From Chitinophaga sp. (GTDB lineage: Bacteria > Bacteroidota > Bacteroidia > Chitinophagales > Chitinophagaceae): a DNA stretch of 64,000 bases. A program made the translations under genes and the position numbers. Below are positions 8,042 through 17,757 of the stretch, piece after piece (positions within the stretch are counted from its first letter, which is position 1; each line of letters starts with the position of its first letter). The stretch is from the NCBI RefSeq assembly GCF_017745275.1, contig NZ_JAGHZS010000001.1, positions 744,001-808,000 of the forward strand, in the 5' to 3' direction. Under the pieces are notes generated by a model. That model was not told where the DNA came from. It worked only from the letters and a program-made list of their open reading frames with translations, and ran no database searches.

Positions 8042-10210
8042 TTAAAGGGCACATTGCCATTCGCTATATTCTGTATAATCCTGACTTCTGGTACCATCAG
8101 GCCACTCATAATGGTACGTACACTTATATCTTCCCGGTGATCCCCCTACCCACTGTGATGCTGTATATTCTTTTGAACCTAGCGTGCAAACACCATTGAT
8201 ACATTTTTTGGAAGGACCGGTACAGGTTACGCATGGACAGGTACCGTTCTGATTGGCGTATGCCTGCGCATAAGCCTGTGCCTGCGCATTTGCATCTGCC
8301 ACAGATATTGTTGATGAAAAAGCACCTGCCGGCAAATTCACCAATACCGAGCCTCCCGGCTGTACACTACAGTTATTCCTTGTATAGTTCTGATTAATAG
8401 CGGCACTCAAAAACCTGGTGCCACAAATAGGTTCATATTGATCAAAAACAGACCATAAACCAACGGTAGGGTTATCACTTGCAAACTTGCTCTTATAGGC
8501 ACAAATGGTTAGAACATTTGGTTGAAAGGCCATATACATCTGCCGGATAGTTATACCTGATACATTATCCCATGGCTCTGCAGCATTTGACCCGTCTGCC
8601 AGGTCATGATACATCCCGGACGGTATCCATTTAGCTCCAAAAAAGTATTTCTCTCCCTCAATTAATGTCGATAAGGAATACAATTGACCTACAGTATTGC
8701 CTGCAAAAGGATCAGTTGCTTTCATAAAGCCTGCAGGATATCTGCGCAGGGCAAAATTAGTTCCGATGTATTGCGCCCATGACTCAGCCAATGCCATTAC
8801 ACCCGCATCTGTTCCGGTGCCGGAGCCATATGGATTTGAGCTTGCCGGCTGGGTCACGATCTCGGCGTTTATTAAAGTCAGATACCAGGAACTACCCACC
8901 TGATTAAACTGCGACGCATGACCAAGCTCATGAAACAGCGTTTGTGATAATTGTGAACTATAATAAGATGGTTCCGCATCACTGCCAACGTTGATAATCA
9001 TGTCTGGGATAAGTACATTCATATAGCCAAGCAAGCTGGGAAACTGGGTAGCCAGATTAACGTTGCCGCCCCACATGCCATTTAATACTTTTTCTACGAC
9101 ACCTGTACCAAAATTAACATGCCCAAACAATGGCGTGCTCATATTTCCAAATGCACTACCACCGCTTCTCCACACAGCATAACATACCATATGGCCAGGC
9201 GCTGCCGGAATATTTTCCTGTGCGCAATACTGGTCATGATATGAATAAGCGTTCAGGATTTGCGACCAATAACGTTGTTTGGTATGCCCGTAAAAGTCAA
9301 AATTTTTGTTGTCGCGCATCGCACAACTACCCACCCCTCCGTAAATATAATTAGGACCAATCAGGAAGTCCTTCAGAATCGCCAACACACTGCCAACGGT
9401 GGTACTGGTGGTAGTGAGCGGCTTCAAATCCACCCGGTAATTACTGAACATGACCCCCATTATGGTACCAAAACTAAATCTGTAGGGGATTTCATAATAC
9501 CCATTATCGTCTGTTTCCGTAGACACAGGAATGCCAAAAACAAGTGCCCACACTCTTGCACGCCTTACCGGCTCCATGGTGTTACGTTCCGTGTCCTGGT
9601 AACGCACCTGGCCATGCGGCTTTTTAAACAAACAGATGCCCAATAACTGCGGACTGAAACCCGCTTCCCGCATTGCCATACTAACAACGCCACTATCGCT
9701 GTCGGGGACATACAAAATGGTATCCAGCGCCTGATACTGCAAACTGGTAAAGGTGGGTAGCTTGTTTAATAATGTATCCCCTACCGGAGTGATCCCATAT
9801 AACTTGCCATCCCGCAATTGCTGAATATTAGCTTCTGTCAGTGAGGAATCACCATATACCGCACCATTACCAAATGGAAAATCCATCATTTTTGAGCCGC
9901 TGCTGTTTTCAAAATACTTAAGCTGCTCAGGCGTCATATTGGTAGGATCTATGCGATAATAAACATATTGGGAATACACCGTAAGATCAAACGTAGCGCG
10001 GGCATTTCCACTTTTGGGACCTTCCGCCTTCAGTTTAGCCATCACCTTTTTCATATTACTAAGGGAAAAAGGATTGGTTCTGGGCACCAATTGTACCTGG
10101 GCCGGGGGGCTAACACTACCTGCTGCATTTTCGCGTTTACAATGCCAGGCAAATAAAACAAAACAGGCTACCAGTACTAACTGGATACTAACAATAAATT
10201 TTTTCATCAA
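8042..10210 (-). CDS. Large exported HExxH protein with a DUF5977-like tail
   Basis: Unknown function. The 722-residue product begins with a signal peptide; Cys24 (LFAWHC) could be lipidated, though histidine before the cysteine is atypical for a lipobox. A segment around residues 217-260 resembles a carboxypeptidase-regulatory-like beta sandwich. HELGHASQFN at residues 427-436 is a HExxH zinc-peptidase motif. After it, about residues 595-660 contain an Asn-Cys block and the run ADANAQAQAYAQAYANQ then NGTC, which matches the DUF5977 pattern of Bacteroidota surface proteins. The last 70 residues are Cys- and aromatic-rich. A secreted metalloprotease or a surface protein with a peptidase-like fold are both possible; proteolysis is not proven. 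It stands alone, convergent with hemL. Confidence 0.7.
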   Translation of the reverse strand: MMKKFIVSIQLVLVACFVLFAWHCKRENAAGSVSPPAQVQLVPRTNPFSLSNMKKVMAKLKAEGPKSGNARATFDLTVYSQYVYYRIDPTNMTPEQLKYFENSSGSKMMDFPFGNGAVYGDSSLTEANIQQLRDGKLYGITPVGDTLLNKLPTFTSLQYQALDTILYVPDSDSGVVSMAMREAGFSPQLLGICLFKKPHGQVRYQDTERNTMEPVRRARVWALVFGIPVSTETDDNGYYEIPYRFSFGTIMGVMFSNYRVDLKPLTTTSTTVGSVLAILKDFLIGPNYIYGGVGSCAMRDNKNFDFYGHTKQRYWSQILNAYSYHDQYCAQENIPAAPGHMVCYAVWRSGGSAFGNMSTPLFGHVNFGTGVVEKVLNGMWGGNVNLATQFPSLLGYMNVLIPDMIINVGSDAEPSYYSSQLSQTLFHELGHASQFNQVGSSWYLTLINAEIVTQPASSNPYGSGTGTDAGVMALAESWAQYIGTNFALRRYPAGFMKATDPFAGNTVGQLYSLSTLIEGEKYFFGAKWIPSGMYHDLADGSNAAEPWDNVSGITIRQMYMAFQPNVLTICAYKSKFASDNPTVGLWSVFDQYEPICGTRFLSAAINQNYTRNNCSVQPGGSVLVNLPAGAFSSTISVADANAQAQAYAQAYANQNGTCPCVTCTGPSKKCINGVCTLGSKEYTASQWVGGSPGRYKCTYHYEWPDGTRSQDYTEYSEWQCAL

Positions 10211-10483
10211 AACAGGGATTAATATTGGTTAAGGATTCGGGTTAAAATGCAGTCTGGAAAAGAATAATGGGGTTAAGGTTAAGAATAGTCAATCTCCACA
10301 AACAATAGCTACAAGTTAAAAAAGTATTTCAATATAATGATAACTTCTTTTCCACATTTTTTTACTGGAAAGGTTTATCAACAGGTATCAGGAAAAATAA
10401 TCTCATTACCGGTTATCCAAAAATATTTCCTTTACAATAAACTAACGGACAAATAAATTTAAAACGATTATTTTCGTGGCTCA

Positions 10484-10906
10484 ATGAGCGAACGCCTGCA
10501 CATATTAAAACGCTGGACAACCATTTGTTTCCTGCTGTGCCTACAGCTGGTAACCGGTGTCACGCCTGTGTTTTCAGCACATCGCCATTTAATGCTGCGC
10601 GATATCGCCATCCAGCAAACGCAGCAGGACCAATTAGAAAATCTCATCCATAAACTTCCGGTACAACTGGAAGCAGATGATGACGGCACTGATGTATGGC
10701 AGGTTACGAAACACCGGCGTAAAACCCGCTGGTATCTTTCCTCCACTGCGCCACAGGTAAGTACCGCCACCCGTATCGTATACCTCGATGCAGATAATAC
10801 TGCACGCAGCATATATATTCCTATTAACAAAACCGGAGAATACGAACGTCAGAAGTCCTTTCTGCCAGCGTACTACTCATTCCTCTTCCGGTTTACCCCT
10901 TTCTGA
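10484..10906 (+). CDS. Small exported protein, unknown
   Basis: I do not recognise this 140-residue protein. A hydrophobic segment at about residues 13-32 (TTICFLLCLQLVTGVTPVFS) looks like a signal peptide or anchor. The mature part is basic and short, rich in Gln, Thr and Tyr, and ends in an aromatic FRFTPF. A weak -7-like box TATTTTCG at 10469-10476 precedes the ATG by seven bases. It is followed by the efflux operon after 136 bases but shows no sign of belonging to it. The 273-base gap upstream is AT-rich with no other feature seen. Confidence 0.5.
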   Translation: MSERLHILKRWTTICFLLCLQLVTGVTPVFSAHRHLMLRDIAIQQTQQDQLENLIHKLPVQLEADDDGTDVWQVTKHRRKTRWYLSSTAPQVSTATRIVYLDADNTARSIYIPINKTGEYERQKSFLPAYYSFLFRFTPF

Positions 10907-11042
10907 ATACACTACCTTTTCCATTTTTCATTTGTAATTTTTTTTAGGGAGATGCCTGCCTTTTCTGCTATCACCGCGGAATAGCATCTTACTGTGTTGT
11001 ATTCACAAATTCCGGTAAAACCGGGATCAATATTTTATTGCT

Positions 11043-12161
11043 ATGCGTCAATATACAGGGATCCTTACATCGCTGATCGCCCTTTTTATGGCTGGTTGTG
11101 CCACCAAAGGAGAAAGTACTAATAAAGAAGATTTAAAGACATTGCCAGTTACCGTACTGGTTACCAAAGATACCATCCTGCACCGCTCATACGTTACAGA
11201 TATACAGGCAGTGCAAAACGTGGAAATACGTGCACGTGTAAACGGTTTCCTCGATAAAATATACATCGATGAAGGCCAGGAAGTTAAAAAAGGCCAATTG
11301 CTTTTCGGCATCAGCGACGCCGAATACCGCGCCGAACTCACTAAAGCAAAAGCAGTACTGAGCAGCATGATCGCAGAAAGCAAAGCGGCCGCACTGGAAC
11401 TGGACCGCGTTACCATGCTGGTGGATAAAAAAGTAGTGGCCGCCTCTGAACTGGAGGTTGCCAAAGCCAAGCTGGCAGCGGCTCAGGCTAAAATCGAAGA
11501 AGCCCGGTCTGCTGCCGACAATGCCGAAATGCGCCTGTCGTACACCAGCATCCGCGCTCCTTTCGATGGGATCATTGACCGCATCCCACTGAAAAAAGGA
11601 AGCCTTATCAGTGAAGGTACCCTGCTTACTACGGTATCGGATACACGTGAAATATATGCTTACTTCAACGTATCAGAAACAGAATATCTCCAATACAACA
11701 AAGCATTAGCCAAAGGCGATAACAGCTACCGCCAGGTAGCACTGGTGCTGGCAGATGGCTCCGATTATCATCACATGGGCCACATAGAAACCATAGAAGG
11801 AGAATTTGAAGAAAACACCGGCTCTATCGCCTTCAGGGCACGCTTTCCCAACCCATCCAAACTCCTTAAACACGGCGCCAGCGGTAAAGTACGGCTCACC
11901 ACCGAAATGGATAGCGCCATAATTATTCCGCAAAAAGCAGTATTCGAAATGCAGGACAAAAACTACGTATTTGTAGTAGATGCCGCCAATAAAGTGAAGA
12001 TGAAAAACTTTATTCCGGCCGCCCGCTTTGCACATTTCTACATCGTGAAATCCGGTCTGCAACCCGGTGAACGAATCGTTTGTGAAGGCGTACGCAACAT
12101 CCGCGACGGCATCGAAATTGCCCCGCGCAGCCTGCCTATGGATAGTTTACTGACTTTATAA
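11043..12161 (+). CDS. RND efflux periplasmic adaptor lipoprotein (AcrA/MexA type)
   Basis: Membrane fusion protein linking an inner-membrane RND pump to an outer-membrane channel. A lipoprotein signal ends in LFMAGC with the lipidated cysteine at residue 19. The two lipoyl half-motifs are visible: EIRARVNGFLDKIYIDEGQEV and, after the hairpin, YTSIRAPFDGIIDRI. Between them is an Ala/Glu/Lys-rich coiled coil of about 75 residues. Beta-barrel and membrane-proximal domains follow. Length 372 is normal. It is the first gene of a three-gene operon, with 32 bases before the permease. The substrate cannot be deduced. Confidence 0.93.
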   Translation: MRQYTGILTSLIALFMAGCATKGESTNKEDLKTLPVTVLVTKDTILHRSYVTDIQAVQNVEIRARVNGFLDKIYIDEGQEVKKGQLLFGISDAEYRAELTKAKAVLSSMIAESKAAALELDRVTMLVDKKVVAASELEVAKAKLAAAQAKIEEARSAADNAEMRLSYTSIRAPFDGIIDRIPLKKGSLISEGTLLTTVSDTREIYAYFNVSETEYLQYNKALAKGDNSYRQVALVLADGSDYHHMGHIETIEGEFEENTGSIAFRARFPNPSKLLKHGASGKVRLTTEMDSAIIIPQKAVFEMQDKNYVFVVDAANKVKMKNFIPAARFAHFYIVKSGLQPGERIVCEGVRNIRDGIEIAPRSLPMDSLLTL

Positions 12162-12193
12162 TCACGCGCTTTTAAGCCGAAATCAAGGAACCA

Positions 12194-15100
12194 ATGTTTG
12201 ACACTTTTATAAAACGACCGGTGCTATCACTGGTCATATCGCTTATTATCACACTGGTAGGCTTATTGGCCCTGTTCACCCTTCCAGTGACACAATTCCC
12301 GGATATTGTGCCGCCTTCCGTAACAGTAACGGCCAAATATACCGGCGCCAACGCGGAAGTATCGGCCAAGGCGGTATCTACCCCGCTGGAAAGAGCTATC
12401 AACGGCGTACCCGGTATGACGTATATGTCGTCTGTATCCAGTAACGACGGGATCACCGTAATCCAGGTATTTTTCCAGGTAGGAACAGATCCCGATCAGG
12501 CAGCCGTAAACGTACAAAACAGGGTAGCCACCATTATTGATGAATTACCGGAAGAAGTAATTAAAGCCGGTGTGACAACGGAAAAAGAGGTAAACAGCAT
12601 GCTGCTCTACCTCAATATTATGAGTGAAGACACCACGCTGAATGAACAATTCATCTACAACTTTGCAGATATCAACGTACTCCAGGAACTGAAACGTATT
12701 GACGGAGTAGGTCGTGCAGAAATCATGGGGGCCAAGGAATACGCCATGCGCGTATGGCTGAAGCCCGATCGTATGCTGGCTTACAACGTTTCCGCCGATG
12801 AAGTCATCCAGTCTATCCGCAAACAAAATATCGAAGCCGCCCCCGGTAAAACCGGCGAAAGCTCCGATAAAAATCCACTGATGCTGCAGTACGTTTTACG
12901 ATACACCGGTAAATTTTTTGAACCGGAACAATACCAGCAAATTGTACTCCGCGCCGGACAAGATGGCTCTGTACTTCACCTCAAAGACGTAGCCGACGTT
13001 GAGTTTGGCTCACTCACTTATAGCATGGTATCCAAAACAGATGGAAAACCTTCTGCGTCTATCATGCTCAAACAACGTCCCGGCTCCAATGCCCGCGAAG
13101 TAATTAACAACGTGAAGGCGAAAATGGAAGAAATGAAAAATACTTCCTTCCCGCCCGGCATGACCTTCAACTTTAACTACGACGTATCCCGCTTCCTCGA
13201 TGCATCTATTCATGAAGTAGTGCGCACACTGTTTGAAGCATTCCTGCTGGTATTCATTGTAGTATTTATATTCCTGCAGGATTTTCGTTCTACCCTCATT
13301 CCTGCGCTGGCCGTGCCTGTAGCCCTGATTGGTACCCTGGCCTTTATGCAGATGATGGGCTTCTCTATTAACCTGCTCACACTCTTTGCACTGGTACTGG
13401 CCATTGGTATTGTGGTAGATAATGCCATTGTAGTAGTAGAAGCCGTACACGTAAAAATGAGTGAAGAGCATCTTCCGCCCCTGGAAGCCACGCTGGCGGC
13501 AATGAAGGAAATTAGCGGTGCATTGGTAGCCATCACACTGGTAATGTCGGCGGTATTTATTCCGGTAGCATTTTTATCCGGTCCGGTGGGCGTATTCTAC
13601 CGGCAATTTTCCCTCACATTAGCCATTTCTATTGTTATTTCCGGTATCAATGCCGTAACGCTAACGCCTGCACTCTGCGCTATCATGTTGAAGGATACGC
13701 ATGGTAAACCACGCAAAAAGAATCTCCTGCAGCGGTTTTTCAACAGCTTCAACAAAGGCTACAACGCCACTGAAAATAAATATGCCAGGTTGATCAGCTT
13801 CATCGCCGGCAGAAGACTCATTACTTTGGCCTGCCTTATATTTTTCTTCGCTGCTACCTGGGGCATCAGCGCCATCCTGCCTTCGGGCTTCATTCCTACG
13901 GAAGACCAGGGAATGATCTACGTAAACGTAACCACGCCTCCCGGCGCTACCGTGGAGCGTACAGAAGAAGTGCTGGACCAGGTACAGGCCATCGCCGCCA
14001 AACTGGGCGAAGTAGAATCTGTATCTACACTGGCCGGCTATAGCCTTGTCAATGAAGTAGCAGGCGCCTCCTATGGAATGGGTATGGTGAATCTCAAAAC
14101 CTGGGATCAGCGTAAGGCATCCGTACAAGACATTATCGAACAACTGCAAAAACTCACCGCTGATATTGCCGACGCCAGCATTGAATTTTTCCCACCGCCC
14201 ACCGTTCCTGGCTTCGGTAACTCCAGCGGGTTTGAATTACGGTTGCTGGATAAAAGCGGTAGCGGCGACTTACGCCAAACTGCCCAAATCACTAACCAGT
14301 TCATCGATGCATTAAAAAAACGACCAGAAATAGGAAGTGCTTTCACCAGTTTTGACGCGGAATTTCCGCAATACCTGATTCATGTGGATCAGGCCATGGC
14401 AGCCAAGAAAGGCGTGAGCATAGAAAATGCGATGAATAACCTGCAAACCTTAATGGGCAGCTTCTACGCCTCTAACTTCATCCGTTTCGGACAAATGTAT
14501 AAAGTGATGGTGCAGGCGGATCCGCATTACCGCACCAAACCAGATGACCTGCTACGCCTCTACGTAAAAAACGACCGGGGCGAAATGGTGTCTTACTCCG
14601 ACTTTGTAAAACTGGAACGCGTATACGGACCGGAGCAGCTGACCCGCTACAATATGTACACCGCCGCTATGATCAATGGTGACGCCAAACCTGGCTTCAG
14701 TAGCAGCCAGGCCATTGCAGCCGTACAGGAAGTAGCCGCCAAAGAACTACCCCGTGGATATAGCTATGAGTGGAGTGGTATGACAAGGGAGCAGATTCTT
14801 TCCGGCAACCAGGCGATTTATATTTTCATGATTGTACTCGTATTCGTGTACTTGTTGCTGGCAGCACAGTATGAAAGCTTCCTGTTGCCATTGCCGGTAC
14901 TATTATCGCTGCCTGCCGGGATTTTCGGGGCCTTCTTATCGCTCAAATTACTGGGACTGGAAAACAACATCTATGCACAGGTAGCCCTGGTGATGCTGAT
15001 TGGATTGCTGGGGAAAAATGCTATCCTCATCGTGGAATTTGCGATCCTGAAAAATAAACATGGCGCAACCGTACTAACAGCGGCAAAAGAAGGCGCAGTA

Positions 15101-15334
15101 TCCCGTTTACGTCCCATTCTCATGACCTCCTTTGCTTTTATTGCGGGATTGATTCCACTTTGCATTGCTTCAGGCGCAGGCGCCATGGGCAACCGTTCCA
15201 TTGGTACTGCCGCCGCAGGAGGTATGCTCATCGGTACCATTTTCGGGGTCATCATCATCCCCGGCTTGTATGTACTATTTGCATCTATGATCCCTCAGAA
15301 AAAGGTTTCACTTAAAGTTTACACAAATGAATAA
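12194..15334 (+). CDS. RND multidrug efflux permease (HAE1/AcrB type)
   Basis: Proton-driven inner-membrane pump of 1046 residues. The N-terminus MFDTFIKRPVLSLVIS, the first large periplasmic loop, and the repeated 12-helix layout are those of AcrB-type pumps. Helix 4 reads GIVVDNAIVVVEAV: one member of the usual Asp-Asp proton-relay pair is asparagine. The relay lysine is present in helix 10 (LLGKNAILIVEFA). PGFIPTEDQG-like and GPEQLTRYN segments also match HAE1 pumps. The stop codon overlaps the start of the outer-membrane gene by eight bases, so all three subunits are coupled. Drug export is the family role, but the actual substrate is unknown. Confidence 0.95.
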   Translation: MFDTFIKRPVLSLVISLIITLVGLLALFTLPVTQFPDIVPPSVTVTAKYTGANAEVSAKAVSTPLERAINGVPGMTYMSSVSSNDGITVIQVFFQVGTDPDQAAVNVQNRVATIIDELPEEVIKAGVTTEKEVNSMLLYLNIMSEDTTLNEQFIYNFADINVLQELKRIDGVGRAEIMGAKEYAMRVWLKPDRMLAYNVSADEVIQSIRKQNIEAAPGKTGESSDKNPLMLQYVLRYTGKFFEPEQYQQIVLRAGQDGSVLHLKDVADVEFGSLTYSMVSKTDGKPSASIMLKQRPGSNAREVINNVKAKMEEMKNTSFPPGMTFNFNYDVSRFLDASIHEVVRTLFEAFLLVFIVVFIFLQDFRSTLIPALAVPVALIGTLAFMQMMGFSINLLTLFALVLAIGIVVDNAIVVVEAVHVKMSEEHLPPLEATLAAMKEISGALVAITLVMSAVFIPVAFLSGPVGVFYRQFSLTLAISIVISGINAVTLTPALCAIMLKDTHGKPRKKNLLQRFFNSFNKGYNATENKYARLISFIAGRRLITLACLIFFFAATWGISAILPSGFIPTEDQGMIYVNVTTPPGATVERTEEVLDQVQAIAAKLGEVESVSTLAGYSLVNEVAGASYGMGMVNLKTWDQRKASVQDIIEQLQKLTADIADASIEFFPPPTVPGFGNSSGFELRLLDKSGSGDLRQTAQITNQFIDALKKRPEIGSAFTSFDAEFPQYLIHVDQAMAAKKGVSIENAMNNLQTLMGSFYASNFIRFGQMYKVMVQADPHYRTKPDDLLRLYVKNDRGEMVSYSDFVKLERVYGPEQLTRYNMYTAAMINGDAKPGFSSSQAIAAVQEVAAKELPRGYSYEWSGMTREQILSGNQAIYIFMIVLVFVYLLLAAQYESFLLPLPVLLSLPAGIFGAFLSLKLLGLENNIYAQVALVMLIGLLGKNAILIVEFAILKNKHGATVLTAAKEGAVSRLRPILMTSFAFIAGLIPLCIASGAGAMGNRSIGTAAAGGMLIGTIFGVIIIPGLYVLFASMIPQKKVSLKVYTNE

Positions 15335-16757
15335 ACGTATTTATCAATATACATTATACGCTTGCCTGGCCACTACGGCCATGGCTTGCAGCACCCAAAA
15401 GGAAGTGCAGCTACCGGAACGTATTACCGTTCCCGTTAGCTCCACTTCCACCGGAGACACCCTTTCTCTTCAACACTTTTCGCAGGTATTCAGTGATCCG
15501 CATTTACGGGCACTGATCGATACTGCACTGCATCGGAACTTCGACCTGCTGTCTGCCGCGCAGCGTGTTACTACCGCGCAAGCCAACCTGATGATGGCAA
15601 AAAATGCGTGGCTGCCAACGCTCAACGTAGCCTTGTCTGCTGGTGTAGATAAATATGCGGATTATACCCTCAATGGCGTCGGTAATTTTGATACCAACCT
15701 GTCGCCTAACATTAATAAAGATCAACGTATTCCGGGCCCTACGCCCGAGTACTTCGCAGGCCTGAGAAGCAGTTGGGAAATAGATCTCTGGGGCAAACTC
15801 AAAAGCCAGCGCCAGGCAGCCTATGCCCGATTCCTGGGTAGCCAGCAGGGACGCCGACTGCTCACCACACAAATAGTGGCGGGTGTTTCCGGCCTCTACT
15901 ACGAACTGGTAGCGATGGACAATGAACTCGCTATCATACAACGTAACATCAAGCTGCAGGAAACTGCTGTTGCCACTGTACATATTCAAAAAGACGGCGG
16001 ACGTGCTACAGAACTGGCAGTACAACAATTTACCGCACAGCTGCTCAGTACACAGGCATTGGAATTTGGGGTAAAACAGGAAATTGCTGCACTGGAAAAC
16101 CAACTCAATGCTTTATTGGGACGCCTGCCACAAACGATTACGCGCAGTCATCCGAAAGAATTACAAACATTACCCGGCGCTATCCAGCAGGGTATTCCCG
16201 GCCATTTGTTACTGCAACGTCCGGATGTACAACAGGCGGAACTGGAATTACAGGCCGCTAAAGCAGATGTAAAAGCAGCAAGGGCAGCTTTCCTCCCTTC
16301 CTTTACTATTACGCCTTATGCAGGGTTCAATGCGTTTAAAGCAGGATTGCTGTTTCAGTCGCCCGCATCCATTGCCTGGGGCGCAGCAGGGAGCTTAATG
16401 GCCCCTGTCTTCAATAAAAAACAACTAAAGGCACAGTATAATATCAGCACCGCCGGTGCATTTACGGCTTTCTACGATTATCAGCAGGCCATTGTAAATG
16501 GATACCAGGAAATTGCTTCTGCGCTGAATAAAGTGGATAACCAGCAACAGGCCTTTGCGCTGAAAAACAAGGAGGTATTGGTATTGCAGGAAGCCGTGTC
16601 AACGGCCAATGTATTATTCACTACCGGGTACGCCAACTACCTGGAAGTGATTACTGCACAAAAAAATGTACTGGAGGCTGAATTGGCGTTAGTTACTACC
16701 CGCCGGAACGTTTACCAGGGAATGGTTTCCCTGTACCGGGCGCTTGGAGGGGGCTAA
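15327..16757 (+). CDS. Outer-membrane efflux lipoprotein (TolC/NodT family)
   Basis: Outer-membrane channel of the RND system, 476 residues. A lipoprotein signal ends in TTAMAC (cysteine 21). Two OEP repeats with long helices follow; RSSWEIDLWGKLKSQ and PDVQQAELELQAAKADVKAARAAF are the characteristic NodT blocks, and IPGHLLLQRPD is a family signature. The gene overlaps the permease gene by eight bases and ends just before the long inverted repeat at 16768-16915. Confidence 0.94.
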   Translation: MNKRIYQYTLYACLATTAMACSTQKEVQLPERITVPVSSTSTGDTLSLQHFSQVFSDPHLRALIDTALHRNFDLLSAAQRVTTAQANLMMAKNAWLPTLNVALSAGVDKYADYTLNGVGNFDTNLSPNINKDQRIPGPTPEYFAGLRSSWEIDLWGKLKSQRQAAYARFLGSQQGRRLLTTQIVAGVSGLYYELVAMDNELAIIQRNIKLQETAVATVHIQKDGGRATELAVQQFTAQLLSTQALEFGVKQEIAALENQLNALLGRLPQTITRSHPKELQTLPGAIQQGIPGHLLLQRPDVQQAELELQAAKADVKAARAAFLPSFTITPYAGFNAFKAGLLFQSPASIAWGAAGSLMAPVFNKKQLKAQYNISTAGAFTAFYDYQQAIVNGYQEIASALNKVDNQQQAFALKNKEVLVLQEAVSTANVLFTTGYANYLEVITAQKNVLEAELALVTTRRNVYQGMVSLYRALGGG

Positions 16758-16767
16758 GGCTTTTGTA

Positions 16768-16915
16768 TTGTCCGGGATTAAACTGGTTATACTGATTTTT
16801 ATTTTTCGATTTTAAAAGATATGAGAAGATAAATTCGTTTAAATCTTCCAAAAAGATCCAAATTCTTTCAAAATCAAAAAATAAAAATCAGTATAACCAG
16901 TTTAATCCCGGACAA
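16768..16915. repeat. Long inverted repeat with 39-bp perfect arms
   Basis: Arms 16768-16806 and 16877-16915 are perfect reverse complements. Similarity continues inward with mismatches for about a dozen more bases, leaving a 45-base AT-rich centre. It fills the gap between the convergent efflux operon and the esterase gene. It differs in sequence from the heptad-arm elements. It may serve as a two-way terminator, but the stem is far longer than needed. Confidence 0.85.
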
Positions 16916-16928
16916 GCCAAAATTCCAG

Positions 16929-17723
16929 TTATTTCTTCTTATGGGAAAATATCCAGGTCATTAACCCCGGTTCTACAAAAACATTGTCCCAGCTATTATG
17001 ACCTACGCCGGCATATTCGGTATACTTCTCTTCTGCTCCCAGCGCTTTCAGTTTCGCGTCGTAGGCACGTGAAGCTTCGGTAGGTACTACCTTATCTTCT
17101 CCTCCATGGAAAATCCATACAGGCACTTTCTTCGCAAAACGGTGGGCTTCGGCCACATTGCCGGCGCCGCAAATCGGAAATGCTGCCGCAAATGTTTTAG
17201 GCCGGGTGCTGATCATATAAAAAGTTCCCATACCGCCAAGCGATAAACCACCTATATACACCCGCCTGGTATCTACTTTTCCACTGGCCAGTAAGCTATC
17301 CAGCAGAGAGTTCAGCAGGGCAGTAGGCGGTGTCGGGCCTTCATTGAGCGGGAAATCGCCACGGATAACTTTACCGCTACTGTCGCGATCAAACTTCATT
17401 GGCGCCCAGGTCTGATCCGGCGGACATTGCGGGAAAAGAACAAAAGCCGGGTACTTGGCGCGGATACTGTCACGCAGGAACATATCGCCGCCATGCAGCA
17501 ACTGTGCATTGTTATCGGTACCCCTTTCCCCTGCCCCATGCAGAAAAATAACCAGCGGATATTTTTTATTGGTATCATAGTTTGCCGGTAACAGCAAACG
17601 GTAGCGAAGTACATCACCTTTACGGCTAAACGTTTGATAAGTATACTGTGGAAGATCCTGTGCAGCCGCTACTATACCAGCCAGGAGCAGGCAGCCAAGG
17701 AGAAAGCTTTTCAGATAACGCAT
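16929..17723 (-). CDS. Secreted alpha/beta-hydrolase (esterase/phospholipase-like)
   Basis: The 264-residue protein has a clear Sec signal peptide ending near AAAQ (residue 22) and an alpha/beta-hydrolase fold. The oxyanion region VIFLHGAGERG lies near residue 57; the nucleophile elbow GLSLGGMG gives Ser161; HGGEDKVVP gives Asp210; GVGHNSW gives His242, completing a catalytic triad. It resembles the LpqC/PHB-depolymerase-like and dienelactone-hydrolase-like secreted esterases of Bacteroidota, often linked to polysaccharide or ester degradation; the substrate is unknown. It is last in a likely unit with the methyltransferase (34-base gap) and glycosyltransferase genes upstream. Confidence 0.82.
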   Translation of the reverse strand: MRYLKSFLLGCLLLAGIVAAAQDLPQYTYQTFSRKGDVLRYRLLLPANYDTNKKYPLVIFLHGAGERGTDNNAQLLHGGDMFLRDSIRAKYPAFVLFPQCPPDQTWAPMKFDRDSSGKVIRGDFPLNEGPTPPTALLNSLLDSLLASGKVDTRRVYIGGLSLGGMGTFYMISTRPKTFAAAFPICGAGNVAEAHRFAKKVPVWIFHGGEDKVVPTEASRAYDAKLKALGAEEKYTEYAGVGHNSWDNVFVEPGLMTWIFSHKKK

Positions 17724-17757
17724 ATTAGAATTTTGTACCTAATATACTACCGGAAAA

